Shown here: in pieces, positions 1-8,970 of the stretch
Numbering within the stretch: position 1 is the stretch's first letter
Layout: the number at the start of each line of letters is the position of its first letter
Assembly (NCBI RefSeq): GCF_900188295.1
Contig: NZ_FZNM01000011.1
Span: 1-64,000 of the forward strand
Source: Paracoccus sediminis
GTDB taxonomy: Bacteria > Pseudomonadota > Alphaproteobacteria > Rhodobacterales > Rhodobacteraceae
Reading direction: 5' to 3'
Length of the DNA stretch: 64,000 nt
Made by a program: the position numbers and the translations under genes
The notes under the pieces: generated by a model
What the model saw: the letters and a program-made list of their open reading frames with translations, nothing else
The model's database searches: none
Told to the model about the DNA's origin: nothing

Positions 1-100
1 CGGCGGTGACCGCCAGCGTAACCCACGGCCGCGCGGCTTGCGCTACGCCGAAGGCTCCGCGCGCGGCCTCCTACACCACGTGCTGGGACACTATCCGGAA
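1..100. mobile_element. Possible insertion-sequence end interrupting the sulfatase gene
   Basis: Read on the minus strand, the sulfatase reading frame passes without warning into sequence starting TGTCCCAGCACGTGG (about 100 to 86), after which the frame hits a stop at 71-73. Family members continue for a few hundred more residues at this point. The TGT start and the abrupt loss of similarity suggest the terminal inverted repeat of an insertion sequence lying mostly left of the window. No transposase is visible, so this is inference. An assembly break or a simple frameshift would look similar. Confidence 0.35.
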
Positions 101-1057
101 TCCTGCCCGGCGCGCCTGGTGGAACAGCCCTGCATAGGGACTGGACAGCAAGGCGCGATAGCGGGACTGGTCGCCGATCCACAGCCCGCTTGCCAGGGTG
201 GCATGGGACAGCCAGCTTTGGCCGCCCCGCGTGGGCGCCGCGACGATGCCGGACCGCATGGCAAGCCCCGCCGCGGACAGCCGGGCCTGGGCACGCCGCA
301 AGGTCGCCCGGTGGGTTTCGGCGTAAAAGGGCGTGTCGAGGCTGGTGCGGCCATAGCTTTCGACAAACACCACCAGAACATCGCGGTCGATCCTGTCCAG
401 CAGGCCTTGCGCCCCTGCAAAGGGATCGCGGGCGATGGCTGCCGTCAGATCGCGGCGGTCGGCCAGCGTTTGCCTGGCCTGATCGATCCGCTGGAGGGCA
501 TAGGCAAGATTGCCCGGACCCGAGGTTCCGGTCGCGACGGGCAGGGCCGCAACGGCGCTCAGCGCAAGGGCGGGGATGATGGCGCGGCGCCGGGGCCGCA
601 GACCGGACCATGCTCCGCAGGCCCGCCACAGGGCCGCCGCCACGCCGAAGGCCAGGGCCAGGATTCCCAGCGCCGCTCCCGTTGCCGTCAGGGGGCCTGC
701 AACGCCCGCCACCATGTCCCACGCCGCACCGGCCAGCGGCAGATCCGCCATGACGCCGAAGGATCGGCCCAGAATCCGGTCCGTGACCAGATCGGCCGAT
801 TTCTGGACGGCCAGCAGCCACAGGGCAGGGGCCGCGACCACCTGCGCGGCCCGGCCCAGACCGACAAGAAACAGGACGATGACCGGCAATCCGACCGGAA
901 CCGCCAGCGCCGATGTCCAGGACCAGTCCGATGTCGCGGGCATCGCCAGAACCGCTTGGATCGCCAGGGCCGCCAGCACCAGGCGTGGCCAGGCCGACCG
1001 GCCTGTCCGCGTCCGAGGGACGCCGGCGGAATCCTGATCCGGGTCGCGGTTGCGCAT
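71..1057 (-). pseudogene. Membrane sulfatase/alkaline-phosphatase-superfamily protein, 3' truncated
   Basis: The first half (about residues 20-170) consists of hydrophobic membrane-spanning stretches. From about residue 195 there is the start of an extracytoplasmic sulfatase-like domain, with the strand DVLVVFVESYGRTSLD followed by a helix rich in Arg/Ala, as in LtaS/sulfatase-type membrane enzymes. The reading frame ends after about 328 residues, before the metal-binding Asp/His residues expected in the second half of the domain. The protein is therefore incomplete and probably inactive. ATG at 1057 is used; the frame is open 6 bases further to a TTG. The break coincides with the possible insertion-sequence end at about position 100. 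The exact substrate class cannot be told. Confidence 0.6.
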
Positions 1058-1134
1058 CGGCAAAGCCTAGGCCAAGCCGGGCCTGCGTCAACAGAAAGCC
1101 CGGTCCCCCGGATCGCCGCGGCGGCAATCGGCGA

Positions 1135-3171
1135 TCATAAATCCTTGACCAGCCGCAGCGCGTCATAGATCGCGGCATGGGTGTTGCGCGCGGCGACGGC
1201 ATCGCCGATGCGGAACAGGCGGAAGGCGCCGTTCGGATGGGTGCGCACGGTCTGCATCCCGCCGGTGGCGAGGGCCTCGTAATCGACCTCTCCGTTGTTC
1301 GACGACAGGGGCTTGAGGTCGAAATACAGGCCGTCCAGCGGACGGGTGCCGTGGTTGACGACCACCTGATCGACGATGCGGTCGCGGGTCATGTCGCCAT
1401 AGTCGCTGCACAGGGTCGCGCGCAGCCGGTTGCCGTCGCGCGCCACCGACAGCAGCCGCCACGTGACGGTAAAGGTCGTGTCGCGGCGTTGCAGGCTGCG
1501 CATGTAGGGGACCAGGTTCATCGCCATCACCTCGGGGGCAAAGGCGCGGTCGGGGGTGACGATTTCCACCCGTGCGCCGGTCGCGGCGATCAGGTCGGCG
1601 GCTTGCAGGGCCGCGTGATCGCCCGCGTCGTCATAAACCAGCACGTTCTGGCCGGGCTTCACGTCGCCCGACAGGATGTCCCAGGCCGAGCAGACCAGAT
1701 CGTCGCCCGATACCAGAACCTCGGTATGGGGCAAGCCACCGGTGGCGATGACAACCTCGTCCGGGTCGGTGGCCAGCACGTCGCCCGCGTCGGCAAAGGT
1801 GTTGAAGCGGAAGGTGACGCCCTGCTTGTCGCACATCGCCTGACGCCAGGCGATGATCGCCATCATCTCGCGCCGCCGTTCCTGCAACGCGGTCAGGCGG
1901 ATCTGGCCGCCTGGCCGGTCCGCGGCCTCGAACACCGTCACGGCATGGCCGCGTTCGGACGCGACGCGCGCGGCCTCCATCCCCGCGGGGCCGGCGCCGA
2001 CGATGGTGATGCGCTTTTTCGCCGGGGCAGGGGGGATGACGTGGGGCATCGTCTCCTCTCGGCCCGTCGCCGCGTTGTGCAGGCAGAAGGCCATCCCGCC
2101 CTGATAGATCCGGTCCAGGCAATAGTTGGCGCCGACGCAGGGGCGGATCTCGTCCTCGCGCCCTTCAATCACCTTGCGGACCAGATGCGGGTCGGCCATA
2201 TGCGCGCGCGTCATGCCCACCATGTCCAGCAGCCCGGCCGCAATGGCGTGGCGCGCGGTCGGCACGTCGGGGATCTTGGCGGCGTGAAAGGTGGGAAAGT
2301 TCGTGGCCCGCCGGATCGCGCCCGCAAAGTCCAGATGCGGCGCGTTGCGCATCCCCTGCACGGGGATCACGTCGGTCAGGCCCGCGTCGGTGTCGATGTG
2401 CCCCTTGACCACGTTCAGGAAATCGACCAGCCCGCTGTCCTTGAGCTTGCGCGAGATCGCCAGCCCATCGTCCGCCGTGATGCCGCCCGGCAGCCCCTCG
2501 TCCCCCGTAGAGCGCAGGCCGACGATGAAATCGTCGCCGCAGCGGTCGCGGATGCCGCGCAGGATGTCGAAGGTGAAGCGCAGCCGGTTGTCCAGGTCGC
2601 CGCCATAGGGACCGTCCAGGCCGTTGGTCAGGGGCGACCAGAACTGGTCCATCAGATGGCCATAGGCCTGCAATTCGATCCCGTCCAGGCCCGCGGCCTT
2701 CATCCGTTCGGCGGCATCGACGTAATCGCCGATGATCCGGGCGATGTCCCAGTCCTCCATCTTTTTGGGAAAGGACCGATGCGCGGCCTCGCGCTCGTGG
2801 CCGGGGGACACCACGGGCAGCCAGTCGGCCTTGTCCCAGCGGGTGCGGCGGCCCAGGTGGGTCAACTGGATCATCACCGCGCAGCCGTGGTCGTGGCATT
2901 CGTCGGTCAAGCGGCGCATCCAGCCCACCACCTCCTCCTTCCAGGCCAGGATGTTGTTGAAGACCGGCGGGCTGTCGCGCGACACGGACGCCGACCCGGC
3001 GGTCATGGTCAGCGCCACGCCCGCCTTGGCCCGTTCCACATGATAGGCGCGATAGCGGTCCTTGGGCATCCCGTCCTCGGGATAGGCGGGTTCGTGGCTG
3101 GTAATCATGATCCGGTTGCGCAGCGTCAGATGCTTCAACTGGAAAGGCTGAAGAAGGGGATCGTTCGACAT
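1135..3171 (-). CDS. N-methylproline (stachydrine/hygric acid) demethylase-like FMN/FAD oxidoreductase
   Basis: A two-part flavoprotein of about 678 aa. The N-terminal old-yellow-enzyme/trimethylamine-dehydrogenase TIM barrel (about 5-360) begins LLQPFQLKHLTLRNRIM. A Cys-rich 4Fe-4S loop follows (RPCVGANYC, with further Cys at FCLHN), then an NAD(P)H/FAD-binding half with the dinucleotide fold ITIVGAGPAGMEAARVA. This architecture is shared by TMA dehydrogenase, 2,4-dienoyl-CoA reductase, DgcA (dimethylglycine demethylation) and StcD/HpbA (N-methylproline demethylation). PutA, which consumes proline, lies one gene away, and that favours N-methylproline as substrate; this is inference. ATG 3171 matches the usual family start; an in-frame ATG at 3207 lacks a clear ribosome site. 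It is divergent from the TetR gene and shares an operator-like inverted repeat with it. Confidence 0.75.
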   Translation of the reverse strand: MSNDPLLQPFQLKHLTLRNRIMITSHEPAYPEDGMPKDRYRAYHVERAKAGVALTMTAGSASVSRDSPPVFNNILAWKEEVVGWMRRLTDECHDHGCAVMIQLTHLGRRTRWDKADWLPVVSPGHEREAAHRSFPKKMEDWDIARIIGDYVDAAERMKAAGLDGIELQAYGHLMDQFWSPLTNGLDGPYGGDLDNRLRFTFDILRGIRDRCGDDFIVGLRSTGDEGLPGGITADDGLAISRKLKDSGLVDFLNVVKGHIDTDAGLTDVIPVQGMRNAPHLDFAGAIRRATNFPTFHAAKIPDVPTARHAIAAGLLDMVGMTRAHMADPHLVRKVIEGREDEIRPCVGANYCLDRIYQGGMAFCLHNAATGREETMPHVIPPAPAKKRITIVGAGPAGMEAARVASERGHAVTVFEAADRPGGQIRLTALQERRREMMAIIAWRQAMCDKQGVTFRFNTFADAGDVLATDPDEVVIATGGLPHTEVLVSGDDLVCSAWDILSGDVKPGQNVLVYDDAGDHAALQAADLIAATGARVEIVTPDRAFAPEVMAMNLVPYMRSLQRRDTTFTVTWRLLSVARDGNRLRATLCSDYGDMTRDRIVDQVVVNHGTRPLDGLYFDLKPLSSNNGEVDYEALATGGMQTVRTHPNGAFRLFRIGDAVAARNTHAAIYDALRLVKDL

Positions 3172-3212
3172 GGCCTGCCTGCTGGGATTCGGTTCTGGAG
3201 CCGACATTCGCC

Positions 3213-3278
3213 AAAATGTTCACTTGCGTCAATTTTTAAATCACCAATGACCATTTCAAGATCATGCATGAACATTTT
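3213..3278. promoter_or_regulatory. Candidate TetR operator: 10-bp inverted repeat in divergent promoter
   Basis: AAAATGTTCA at 3213-3222 is exactly repeated in inverted orientation as TGAACATTTT at 3269-3278, in an AT-rich stretch between the divergent demethylase and TetR genes. The two arms are 46 bp apart, suggesting two half-sites or two oppositely oriented operators. Binding by the adjacent TetR protein is inferred from position only. Confidence 0.45.
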
Positions 3279-3315
3279 ACTTGAGGCGGGCGCCGCATCG
3301 TCGTATCCACGGGCC

Positions 3316-3945
3316 ATGGATCAGGCGGACGCATCGGAAACCGGGTGGCGCGGGTCGCGCGAGGGCTGGCTGGAGGCCGGATACCAAGCGTTGATCGACG
3401 GCGGCATCGATGCGGTGAAGATCCAGCCCCTTGCCAAACGCCTGAACCTGTCGCGCACCAGCTTTTACTGGTTTTTCGACGATCGGGACGCCCTGCTGGC
3501 CGCGCTGATCGAAGGGTGGGAGGGCCGAACGACCCGGCCCCTGGTAGATTCGGCGATGCGGTATGCCGAATCGCGGTCCGAGGCGATGCTGAACGTGCTG
3601 GCCTGCTTTTTGTCCGGCGCCTTCGACGCGCGGCTGGAATTCGCGGTCCGAAGCTGGGCCTTGCAGGACGACCGGGTCGCGGCGCGTGTCCGGGCGGCGG
3701 ACGAGGCACGGCTTTCGGGCTTGTCGGAAATGCTGTCCCGCTGGGGCTGCGACGCGTCCGAGGCCGACATTCGCGCGCGAACCGTCTATCTGGTGCAGAT
3801 CGGCTATATCTCGATGCAGGCCGAGGAGGATATCGAAACCCGCCTGAAGCGGATTCCGATGTATGTGACGATCTATGCGGGCCGCGAACCCGAGCCGAGA
3901 GAGATCGCCCGTTTCAACGCCGGGATCCGGCGGCAGGCGGGCTGA
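3316..3945 (+). CDS. TetR/AcrR-family transcriptional regulator
   Basis: About 209 aa. The N-terminal TetR helix-turn-helix is clear: SREGWLEAGYQALIDGGIDA, then LAKRLNLSRTSFYWFFDDRDALLAAL (about residues 14-66), with the characteristic tyrosine/phenylalanine-rich recognition helix. The C-terminal helical half should bind a ligand and form the dimer. It is divergent from the N-methylproline demethylase-like gene, so it most likely controls that gene and itself through the inverted repeat in between. ATG 3316 gives a normal TetR N-terminus; an upstream in-frame ATG at 3268 would start inside the repeat and is less likely. The ligand is unknown; a methylated proline or a downstream metabolite is a guess. 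Confidence 0.85.
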   Translation: MDQADASETGWRGSREGWLEAGYQALIDGGIDAVKIQPLAKRLNLSRTSFYWFFDDRDALLAALIEGWEGRTTRPLVDSAMRYAESRSEAMLNVLACFLSGAFDARLEFAVRSWALQDDRVAARVRAADEARLSGLSEMLSRWGCDASEADIRARTVYLVQIGYISMQAEEDIETRLKRIPMYVTIYAGREPEPREIARFNAGIRRQAG

Positions 3946-3966
3946 CCTCTCGCGCCGCCGCGGGGA

Positions 3967-6900
3967 TCACCCCGCCAGCAGCGCCGCGTTGCCGCCCGCC
4001 GCCGTGGTGTCCACGCACAGGTGCCGTTCGTGGGCGACGTGGGCCAGGTCGGGCATCGCGGTGACAAGCGGGACGATCTCGCCGTCGCGGGCGGCCAGGG
4101 CCTGCGCAAAGGCGCGGCCCTGCGCGTCATCGCCCCACCACAGGGCGGCGGCCATGGGGGGCAGGCGGGTCAGCGCCTCGGGCGACAGGGGGCCATCCAC
4201 ACCGACCGCATCGCCCCCAAGCGCCCCGACCGCCGCCATCTGCGCCGCGACCGTCTGCGCGCCGGGGCCAAGGCACAGGACCGGGGGACGGGTATGGGCC
4301 GACAGGCGGTTCAGTTCCCCGGTCGGGCCGGGCATCAGGCGTTCGTCGATCTTGCGCGACACAGGCGCAGTAAGCTGGCTGCGGATGCGGCCCTCATCGG
4401 CTTGGCCCTGCCAGTCGCCCCCGGCGGCTGCGGGTGCATCGGGGGCGAAGAACCGCGGGACATAGCGCGGCCCGCCCGCCTTGGGTCCGGTGCCGGACAG
4501 CCCCTCGCCGCCGAAGGGCTGGGAACCCACAACCGCGCCGATCTGGTTGCGATTGACATAGATGTTGCCGGCCTGGATGGCGTCGCTGATCTCTTGCACG
4601 CGCGAATCGATGCGGGTGTGCAGTCCGAAGGTCAGGCCGAAGCCGCGCGCGTTGATGTCGGCCACCACCTGATCCAGGTCGCTGCCACGGAAGGTGGCGA
4701 CATGCAGGACCGGCCCGAAGATCTCTCGTTCCAGATCGGCGATGCCGGTCACGCGCAGCAGGGCCGGCGGAACGAAGGTGCCGTGCGCGGGCATGTCCAA
4801 CCGGTGGATCACGCGGCCGGCGTTGGCGGCGACATAGGCAGCGATGTCGCCCTGCGCCCCGGCGTCGATCACCGGGCCGACATCGGTGGCCAGATCCCAG
4901 GGGTCGCCCACGACCAGTTCGTCCATGGCGCCCTGGATCATGGGAATGACATGGGCGGCGATGTCTTCCTGCACATACAGGCAGCGCAGGGCCGAACATC
5001 GTTGGCCCGCCGACCGGAACGCGCCGTTCACGATGTCGCGCACGGCCTGTTCGGGCAGCGCGGTCGAATCCACGATCATCGCGTTCAGCCCGCCGGTTTC
5101 CGCGATCAGTGGCGTGCCGGGGGCCAGGTTCGTGGCCATGCTGCGCGCGATGGTCCGGGCCGTGTCGGTCGATCCGGTGAAGACCACGCCCTTGACGCGG
5201 GGATCCGCCGTCAGGGCCGCGCCGACCACGCTGCCGCGACCGGGCAGAAATTGCAGCGCCGATACCGGAACCCCTGCCTGATGCATCAGCCGGACGCCCA
5301 TGGACGCGATGATCGGCGTGGCTTCGGCGGGCTTGGCGATGACCGCGTTGCCCGCCATCAGCGCCGCCGCGATCTGGCCGGTAAAGATCGCCAGCGGGAA
5401 GTTCCAGGGGCTGATCGCGCCGACGATGCCGCGCGGGGCGCCAGGGTCGGTTTCCCCTTCGGCCGCGTAATAGCGCAGGAAATCCACCGCCTCGCGCAGT
5501 TCGGCCACGGCGTCGGCCAGGGTCTTGCCCGCCTCGCGCGCAAGGATGCCGAAGATCGGGCCAAAGTGTTCCTCGTAAAGATCGGCGGCGCGGCGCAGGA
5601 CGGCGGCGCGTTCGGCGGCCGGCGCGTCCCAGATCCGGGCGTCGTCGATGGCCCTGGCGGCGGTCCCGGCATCGGCCATGGTGACGGCGGCCAGCCTGTC
5701 CCCGGTGGCGGGGTTTGTCACATCCCGAATGTCGCCGGTCGGCCGTGTCACCGTCAGCGGCACCACGTCGGCCATGTCCCCATCGCGCGCGGCATGGATC
5801 CGCGCCAGCGTCTGTTCGTCCGACAGGTCGAACCCGGCCGAATTGCGCCGCGACGCGCCGTACAGATCCGCGGGCGCCAGCAGCGCGGCCGGGGCCTTGG
5901 CCGTGGCAAGCGCGGCAAAGGGATCGCGGGCGACCTCCTCGGGGGTGACGTCCTCATCGACGATCTGGTTCACGAAGCTGCTGTTGGCGCCGTTTTCCAG
6001 CAGGCGGCGCACCAGATAGGCCAGCAGGTCGCGATGCGCCCCGACCGGGGCATAGATGCGGCACCGGCCATGGGTGTCGCGCAGCACGATGTCGTGCAGG
6101 CGTTCGCCCATGCCGTGCAGCCGCTGGAATTCAAAGGCCGTCTCGCCCGCCATCTCCAGGATCGCGGCGACGGTATGGGCGTTGTGGGTGGCGAACTGCG
6201 GATAGATGCGGTCGCCATAGCCAATCAGCTTGCGGGCGTTGGCGATATAGCTGACATCCGTTCCGGTCTTGCTGGTGAACAGCGGAAAGCCCGGATGGCC
6301 TTCGACCTGCGCGCGCTTGACCTCGCTGTCCCAATAGGCGCCCTTGACCAGGCGGACCATGATGCGCCGGTCCAGCCGCTGCGCTGTGTCGTGCAGCCAG
6401 TCGATCGTCTGGCCCGCGCGCTTGCCATAGGCCTGCACCACCACGCCGAAGCCGTTCCACCCGGCCAGCGAGGGGTCCGACAGCACCGCCTCGATCACTT
6501 TCAGCGACAGGACCAGCCGGTCCTGCTCCTCGGCGTCGATGTTCATGCCCATGTTTGCGGCGCGGGCTTGCTGCGCCAGCCGCAGCACCACAGGGACCAG
6601 ATCGCGCATCACGCGGCCCTCCTGCGCGACCTCGTATCGGGGGTGCAGCGCCGACAGCTTGATCGAAATGCCGGGGTTCTGTTCCACCGACCCCTTGTCG
6701 CAGGCCCTGGCGATGGCCGCGATGGCGTCGGCATAGGCGCGGGCATAGCGCGCGGCGTCGGCGCCGGTCATCGCCGCCTCGCCCAGCATGTCATAGCTGT
6801 AGGTGAAGCCCTGCTTCTCGCGCGTCCTGGCGCGGTCCAGGGCGTCGCCGATGGTCTGGCCCAGCACGAACTGGCGGCCCATTTCCTTCATCGCGCGGCC

Positions 6901-7365
6901 GACGGCGGTGCGGATCACGGGTTCCCCCAATCGGCGCACCATGCGGCGCAGCGTCCCCGCCTGGTCGTCGTCCAGAACCTTGCCGGTCAGCATCAAGGCC
7001 CAGGTCGAGGCGTTGACCAGCGACGACGACGCCTCGCCCAGGTGGCGCCCCCAGTCGGACGGGGCGATCTTGTCATTTATCAGGGCGTCGATGGTGATCT
7101 TGTCGGGCACGCGCAGCATCGCCTCGGCCAGGCACATCAGGGCCACGCCCTCGCGTGTGGACAGGCCGTATTCCGACAGGAAATGCTCCATCAGGCTGGG
7201 CCGCGCCCTGGCGCGGATGCGGCGGACCAGATCGGCGGCACGGGCGGAAATGGCGGCGCGACGGTCGGCATCCAGACCCGCCTGGACCGCAAGATCATGC
7301 AGCAGCCGGCCTTCGTCCGCGAACTTGGCTTGGGTGGAAAAGACGCGGGGATCGACGCTGGCCAT
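3967..7365 (-). CDS. putA: Bifunctional proline dehydrogenase / L-glutamate-gamma-semialdehyde dehydrogenase
   Basis: PutA oxidises proline to P5C with FAD, then to glutamate with NAD. The 1132-aa protein has the PRODH barrel (about 180-480; ISIKLSALHPRYE, NIDAEEQDR, RLVKGAYWDSEVKRAQ, FATHNAHT) and an aldehyde dehydrogenase half with ISPWNFPLAIFTGQ, FTGSTDTAR and the catalytic-Cys segment GQRCSALRCLYVQ, then the conserved tail FGGEGLSGTGPKAGGP. It lacks the N-terminal ribbon-helix-helix domain of enterobacterial PutA, so it should not repress its own gene; the divergent Lrp-type gene does that job instead. ATG 7365 is preceded by AAGGAG at good spacing. Its position beside a likely N-methylproline demethylase suggests it consumes the proline formed there as well as free proline. 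Confidence 0.97.
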   Translation of the reverse strand: MASVDPRVFSTQAKFADEGRLLHDLAVQAGLDADRRAAISARAADLVRRIRARARPSLMEHFLSEYGLSTREGVALMCLAEAMLRVPDKITIDALINDKIAPSDWGRHLGEASSSLVNASTWALMLTGKVLDDDQAGTLRRMVRRLGEPVIRTAVGRAMKEMGRQFVLGQTIGDALDRARTREKQGFTYSYDMLGEAAMTGADAARYARAYADAIAAIARACDKGSVEQNPGISIKLSALHPRYEVAQEGRVMRDLVPVVLRLAQQARAANMGMNIDAEEQDRLVLSLKVIEAVLSDPSLAGWNGFGVVVQAYGKRAGQTIDWLHDTAQRLDRRIMVRLVKGAYWDSEVKRAQVEGHPGFPLFTSKTGTDVSYIANARKLIGYGDRIYPQFATHNAHTVAAILEMAGETAFEFQRLHGMGERLHDIVLRDTHGRCRIYAPVGAHRDLLAYLVRRLLENGANSSFVNQIVDEDVTPEEVARDPFAALATAKAPAALLAPADLYGASRRNSAGFDLSDEQTLARIHAARDGDMADVVPLTVTRPTGDIRDVTNPATGDRLAAVTMADAGTAARAIDDARIWDAPAAERAAVLRRAADLYEEHFGPIFGILAREAGKTLADAVAELREAVDFLRYYAAEGETDPGAPRGIVGAISPWNFPLAIFTGQIAAALMAGNAVIAKPAEATPIIASMGVRLMHQAGVPVSALQFLPGRGSVVGAALTADPRVKGVVFTGSTDTARTIARSMATNLAPGTPLIAETGGLNAMIVDSTALPEQAVRDIVNGAFRSAGQRCSALRCLYVQEDIAAHVIPMIQGAMDELVVGDPWDLATDVGPVIDAGAQGDIAAYVAANAGRVIHRLDMPAHGTFVPPALLRVTGIADLEREIFGPVLHVATFRGSDLDQVVADINARGFGLTFGLHTRIDSRVQEISDAIQAGNIYVNRNQIGAVVGSQPFGGEGLSGTGPKAGGPRYVPRFFAPDAPAAAGGDWQGQADEGRIRSQLTAPVSRKIDERLMPGPTGELNRLSAHTRPPVLCLGPGAQTVAAQMAAVGALGGDAVGVDGPLSPEALTRLPPMAAALWWGDDAQGRAFAQALAARDGEIVPLVTAMPDLAHVAHERHLCVDTTAAGGNAALLAG

Positions 7366-7475
7366 GCCGGGACTCCTTGACTGACAGGACGGGAATAACA
7401 AAGATCGGCTAGGCGGTGCGCCTGAAGATGACGCCGATTCTGGTCCGATCGCATATTCTGGGGGCTGATTTCAGG

Positions 7476-7940
7476 ATGACCGCCGCGCTGGATGCCCTGG
7501 ACCGCAAGATCCTGGCCGAACTGACCCGCAACGCGCGGATTCCGGTCGCCGAACTGGCCCGCAAGGTCGGCCTGTCCAAGACCCCCGTGGCCCTGCGCAT
7601 CCGGCATCTGGAGGAGATCGGCCTGATTACCGGATACCGCGCGATCCTGTCGCCGCTGAAGCTGGGCCTGACCCATGTCACCTATGTCGAGGTGAGCATG
7701 AGCGACACGCGCGAAGCCGCCTTGCAGCACTTCAACGCCGCCGTCCGCGCCATCCCGGAAATCGAGGAATGCTACATGATCGCGGGCGGGTTCGATTATC
7801 TGGTCAAGGTCCGATCCCGCAACATGGCCGATTTCCGGCGCATCATGGCCGAGAAGATATCCAGCCTTCCGCACATCAGCAACACGTCCAGCTATGTCGC
7901 GATGGAGGCGGTGGTCGAACAGACCTTCACCTTTGGCTAA
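7476..7940 (+). CDS. putR: Lrp/AsnC-family regulator, PutR-like
   Basis: 154 aa with the family layout: an N-terminal helix-turn-helix (LDRKILAELTRNARIPVAELARKVGLSKTPVALRIRHLEEIGLITGY) and a C-terminal RAM ligand-binding domain (VEVSMSDTREAALQHF, EECYMIAGGFDYLVKV). It is divergent from putA, the standard arrangement for the proline-responsive activator PutR in alphaproteobacteria that lack DNA-binding PutA. ATG 7476 is chosen because family members start just before the LDRKIL helix; the frame is open to 7416. The 110-bp intergenic region is the expected site of control. Confidence 0.9.
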   Translation: MTAALDALDRKILAELTRNARIPVAELARKVGLSKTPVALRIRHLEEIGLITGYRAILSPLKLGLTHVTYVEVSMSDTREAALQHFNAAVRAIPEIEECYMIAGGFDYLVKVRSRNMADFRRIMAEKISSLPHISNTSSYVAMEAVVEQTFTFG

Positions 7941-8024
7941 GGCCGCCGATGATCCAGGACGCGATCATCAGGTCCAGCTTGCCCGTGGGCGTCAGCCTCA
8001 CGGGCGGCAGGCTGGTTCTGGCGA

Positions 8025-8537
8025 TCAGCTGACGGAACGGCGGCGCTTGCGCAGCAACGCGAGAGCGCCGATCCCCGCAGGCAGCAGCAGAGCACCCGCA
8101 GGAAGGGGGACCGGGGCCAGGTCAGAAACTAATGAAAGGGTCGCCCGAATGTCCTTGAACGTCTCATAACTTCCGAATTCGCCGCTGTATTCGACGTAAC
8201 CTAACGTGCCGTCCCAGGAAAATACGGTGTAATCTATTCCACTAAGGCCTGTGTCACCCCAAAAAACGCCGTTCATGAATCCGACAATGTCACCGAAGAT
8301 AACGATTCCGGCATTCGTCTTCAGTTCGGCGTAATTGGACGCAGGATAATCGAGGTCGAGCTGGACTTCCGAAACACCGCCGACGGGCAGCCCCCAGACA
8401 GTCGTGAAATCCGTGTTCTCGAGATTATCGCCGCCGTGATAGGCATAATCGAATTCCAGTCTCAGCGTCGCCGCATCCGCAGCCGACCCTATCCCCATTG
8501 CCACGGCTGCTGCCGCACACATTGCCCTGATACCCAT
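8025..8537 (-). CDS. VPLPA-CTERM sorting-domain surface protein
   Basis: 170-aa secreted protein of unknown function. It has a signal peptide (about residues 1-23, ending SAADAA), a beta-rich central part, and a C-terminal sorting signal: VPLPAGALLLPAGIGALAL followed by a basic cluster RKRRRS. The VPLPA-CTERM class is typical of Rhodobacterales and is processed by an exosortase/archaeosortase-type enzyme, then exported, often with exopolysaccharide. No sortase gene is in this window. AGGGGG lies 5-10 bases upstream of ATG 8537. Its central domain resembles nothing I recognise. Confidence 0.8.
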   Translation of the reverse strand: MGIRAMCAAAAVAMGIGSAADAATLRLEFDYAYHGGDNLENTDFTTVWGLPVGGVSEVQLDLDYPASNYAELKTNAGIVIFGDIVGFMNGVFWGDTGLSGIDYTVFSWDGTLGYVEYSGEFGSYETFKDIRATLSLVSDLAPVPLPAGALLLPAGIGALALLRKRRRSVS

Positions 8538-8889
8538 GAAACCCCCTGATGAACTGGGTGACGGTCCGATCGCCGTCTTGCAGATCATGAAGTTCTTCGA
8601 TCGGAAAAGTCGTGAGGAAAAGTCAATCTGGCGATTAAAGTTTGTTAAAGTCCCTGTCCCGCCCTGTCCGGATTTTCTCTCGACAAGCCTGCTGCCGGAC
8701 AGCCCTGATGAAAAGTTTTCGTCCAGAAACCGGTGCGCCGCAACGCCTGGTGCGTCGCCGCAACACGGGCATACACCGCACCGGACCAGACCCTGTCTCG
8801 TCCTCACCTGGCCCCGACCGGGCCGCCGGACCGCGCCCGGACGACCACCCTTGGGCGGGGTCTGCAAAGCATGGCGATTTCAGGTATTT
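8538..8889. other. Gene-free interval before the mobile element
   Basis: About 350 bp between the VPLPA-CTERM gene and attL. It includes a locally AT-richer patch around 8560-8660 that may hold the promoter of the minus-strand surface-protein gene. No convincing ORF or RNA gene was seen. Before integration this DNA lay directly downstream of tRNA-Asn. Confidence 0.5.
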
Positions 8890-8936
8890 TTGGCTCCGGC
8901 GGTAGGGATCGAACCTACGACCAATTGATTAACAGT
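8890..8936. repeat. attL: displaced 3' half of tRNA-Asn
   Basis: Forty-seven bases identical to 22504-22550, running from the anticodon loop (AACAGT on this strand) to the encoded CCA end. The 5' half of the tRNA is missing here, so this is not a functional tRNA gene but the attachment-site copy left at the far end of the element. Confidence 0.9.
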
Positions 8937-8941
8937 AAGTC

Positions 8942-8970
8942 TAGACGCGCCGCGCAACCTACGGTATAGT
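8942..8970 (+). promoter_or_regulatory. Possible promoter of the integrase leader
   Basis: TATAGT at 8965-8970 resembles a -10 box; the -35 position (TAGACG, 8942-8947) is weak. The context CAACCTACGGTATAGT recurs in similar form (CAACCCAAGGTATAGT) at 15944-15959 before another gene of the element, which raises the chance that both are promoters. Confidence 0.3.

Noticed and set aside
1177..3945. A 922-codon open frame on the plus strand through the demethylase gene
   Set aside because: It is the reverse-strand shadow of the flavoprotein gene in GC-rich DNA, rich in His/Arg/Gly/Val without domain motifs. Only its end (3316-3945) is the real TetR gene.
4021..7380. An 1119-codon plus-strand frame opposite putA
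   Set aside because: It is a shadow of putA, with the typical high Gly/Arg/Ala/His composition and no domain motif.
8890..8936. A second tRNA-Asn gene at the left att site
   Set aside because: Only the 3' half from the anticodon loop is present; the next bases do not rebuild the D arm or acceptor stem.
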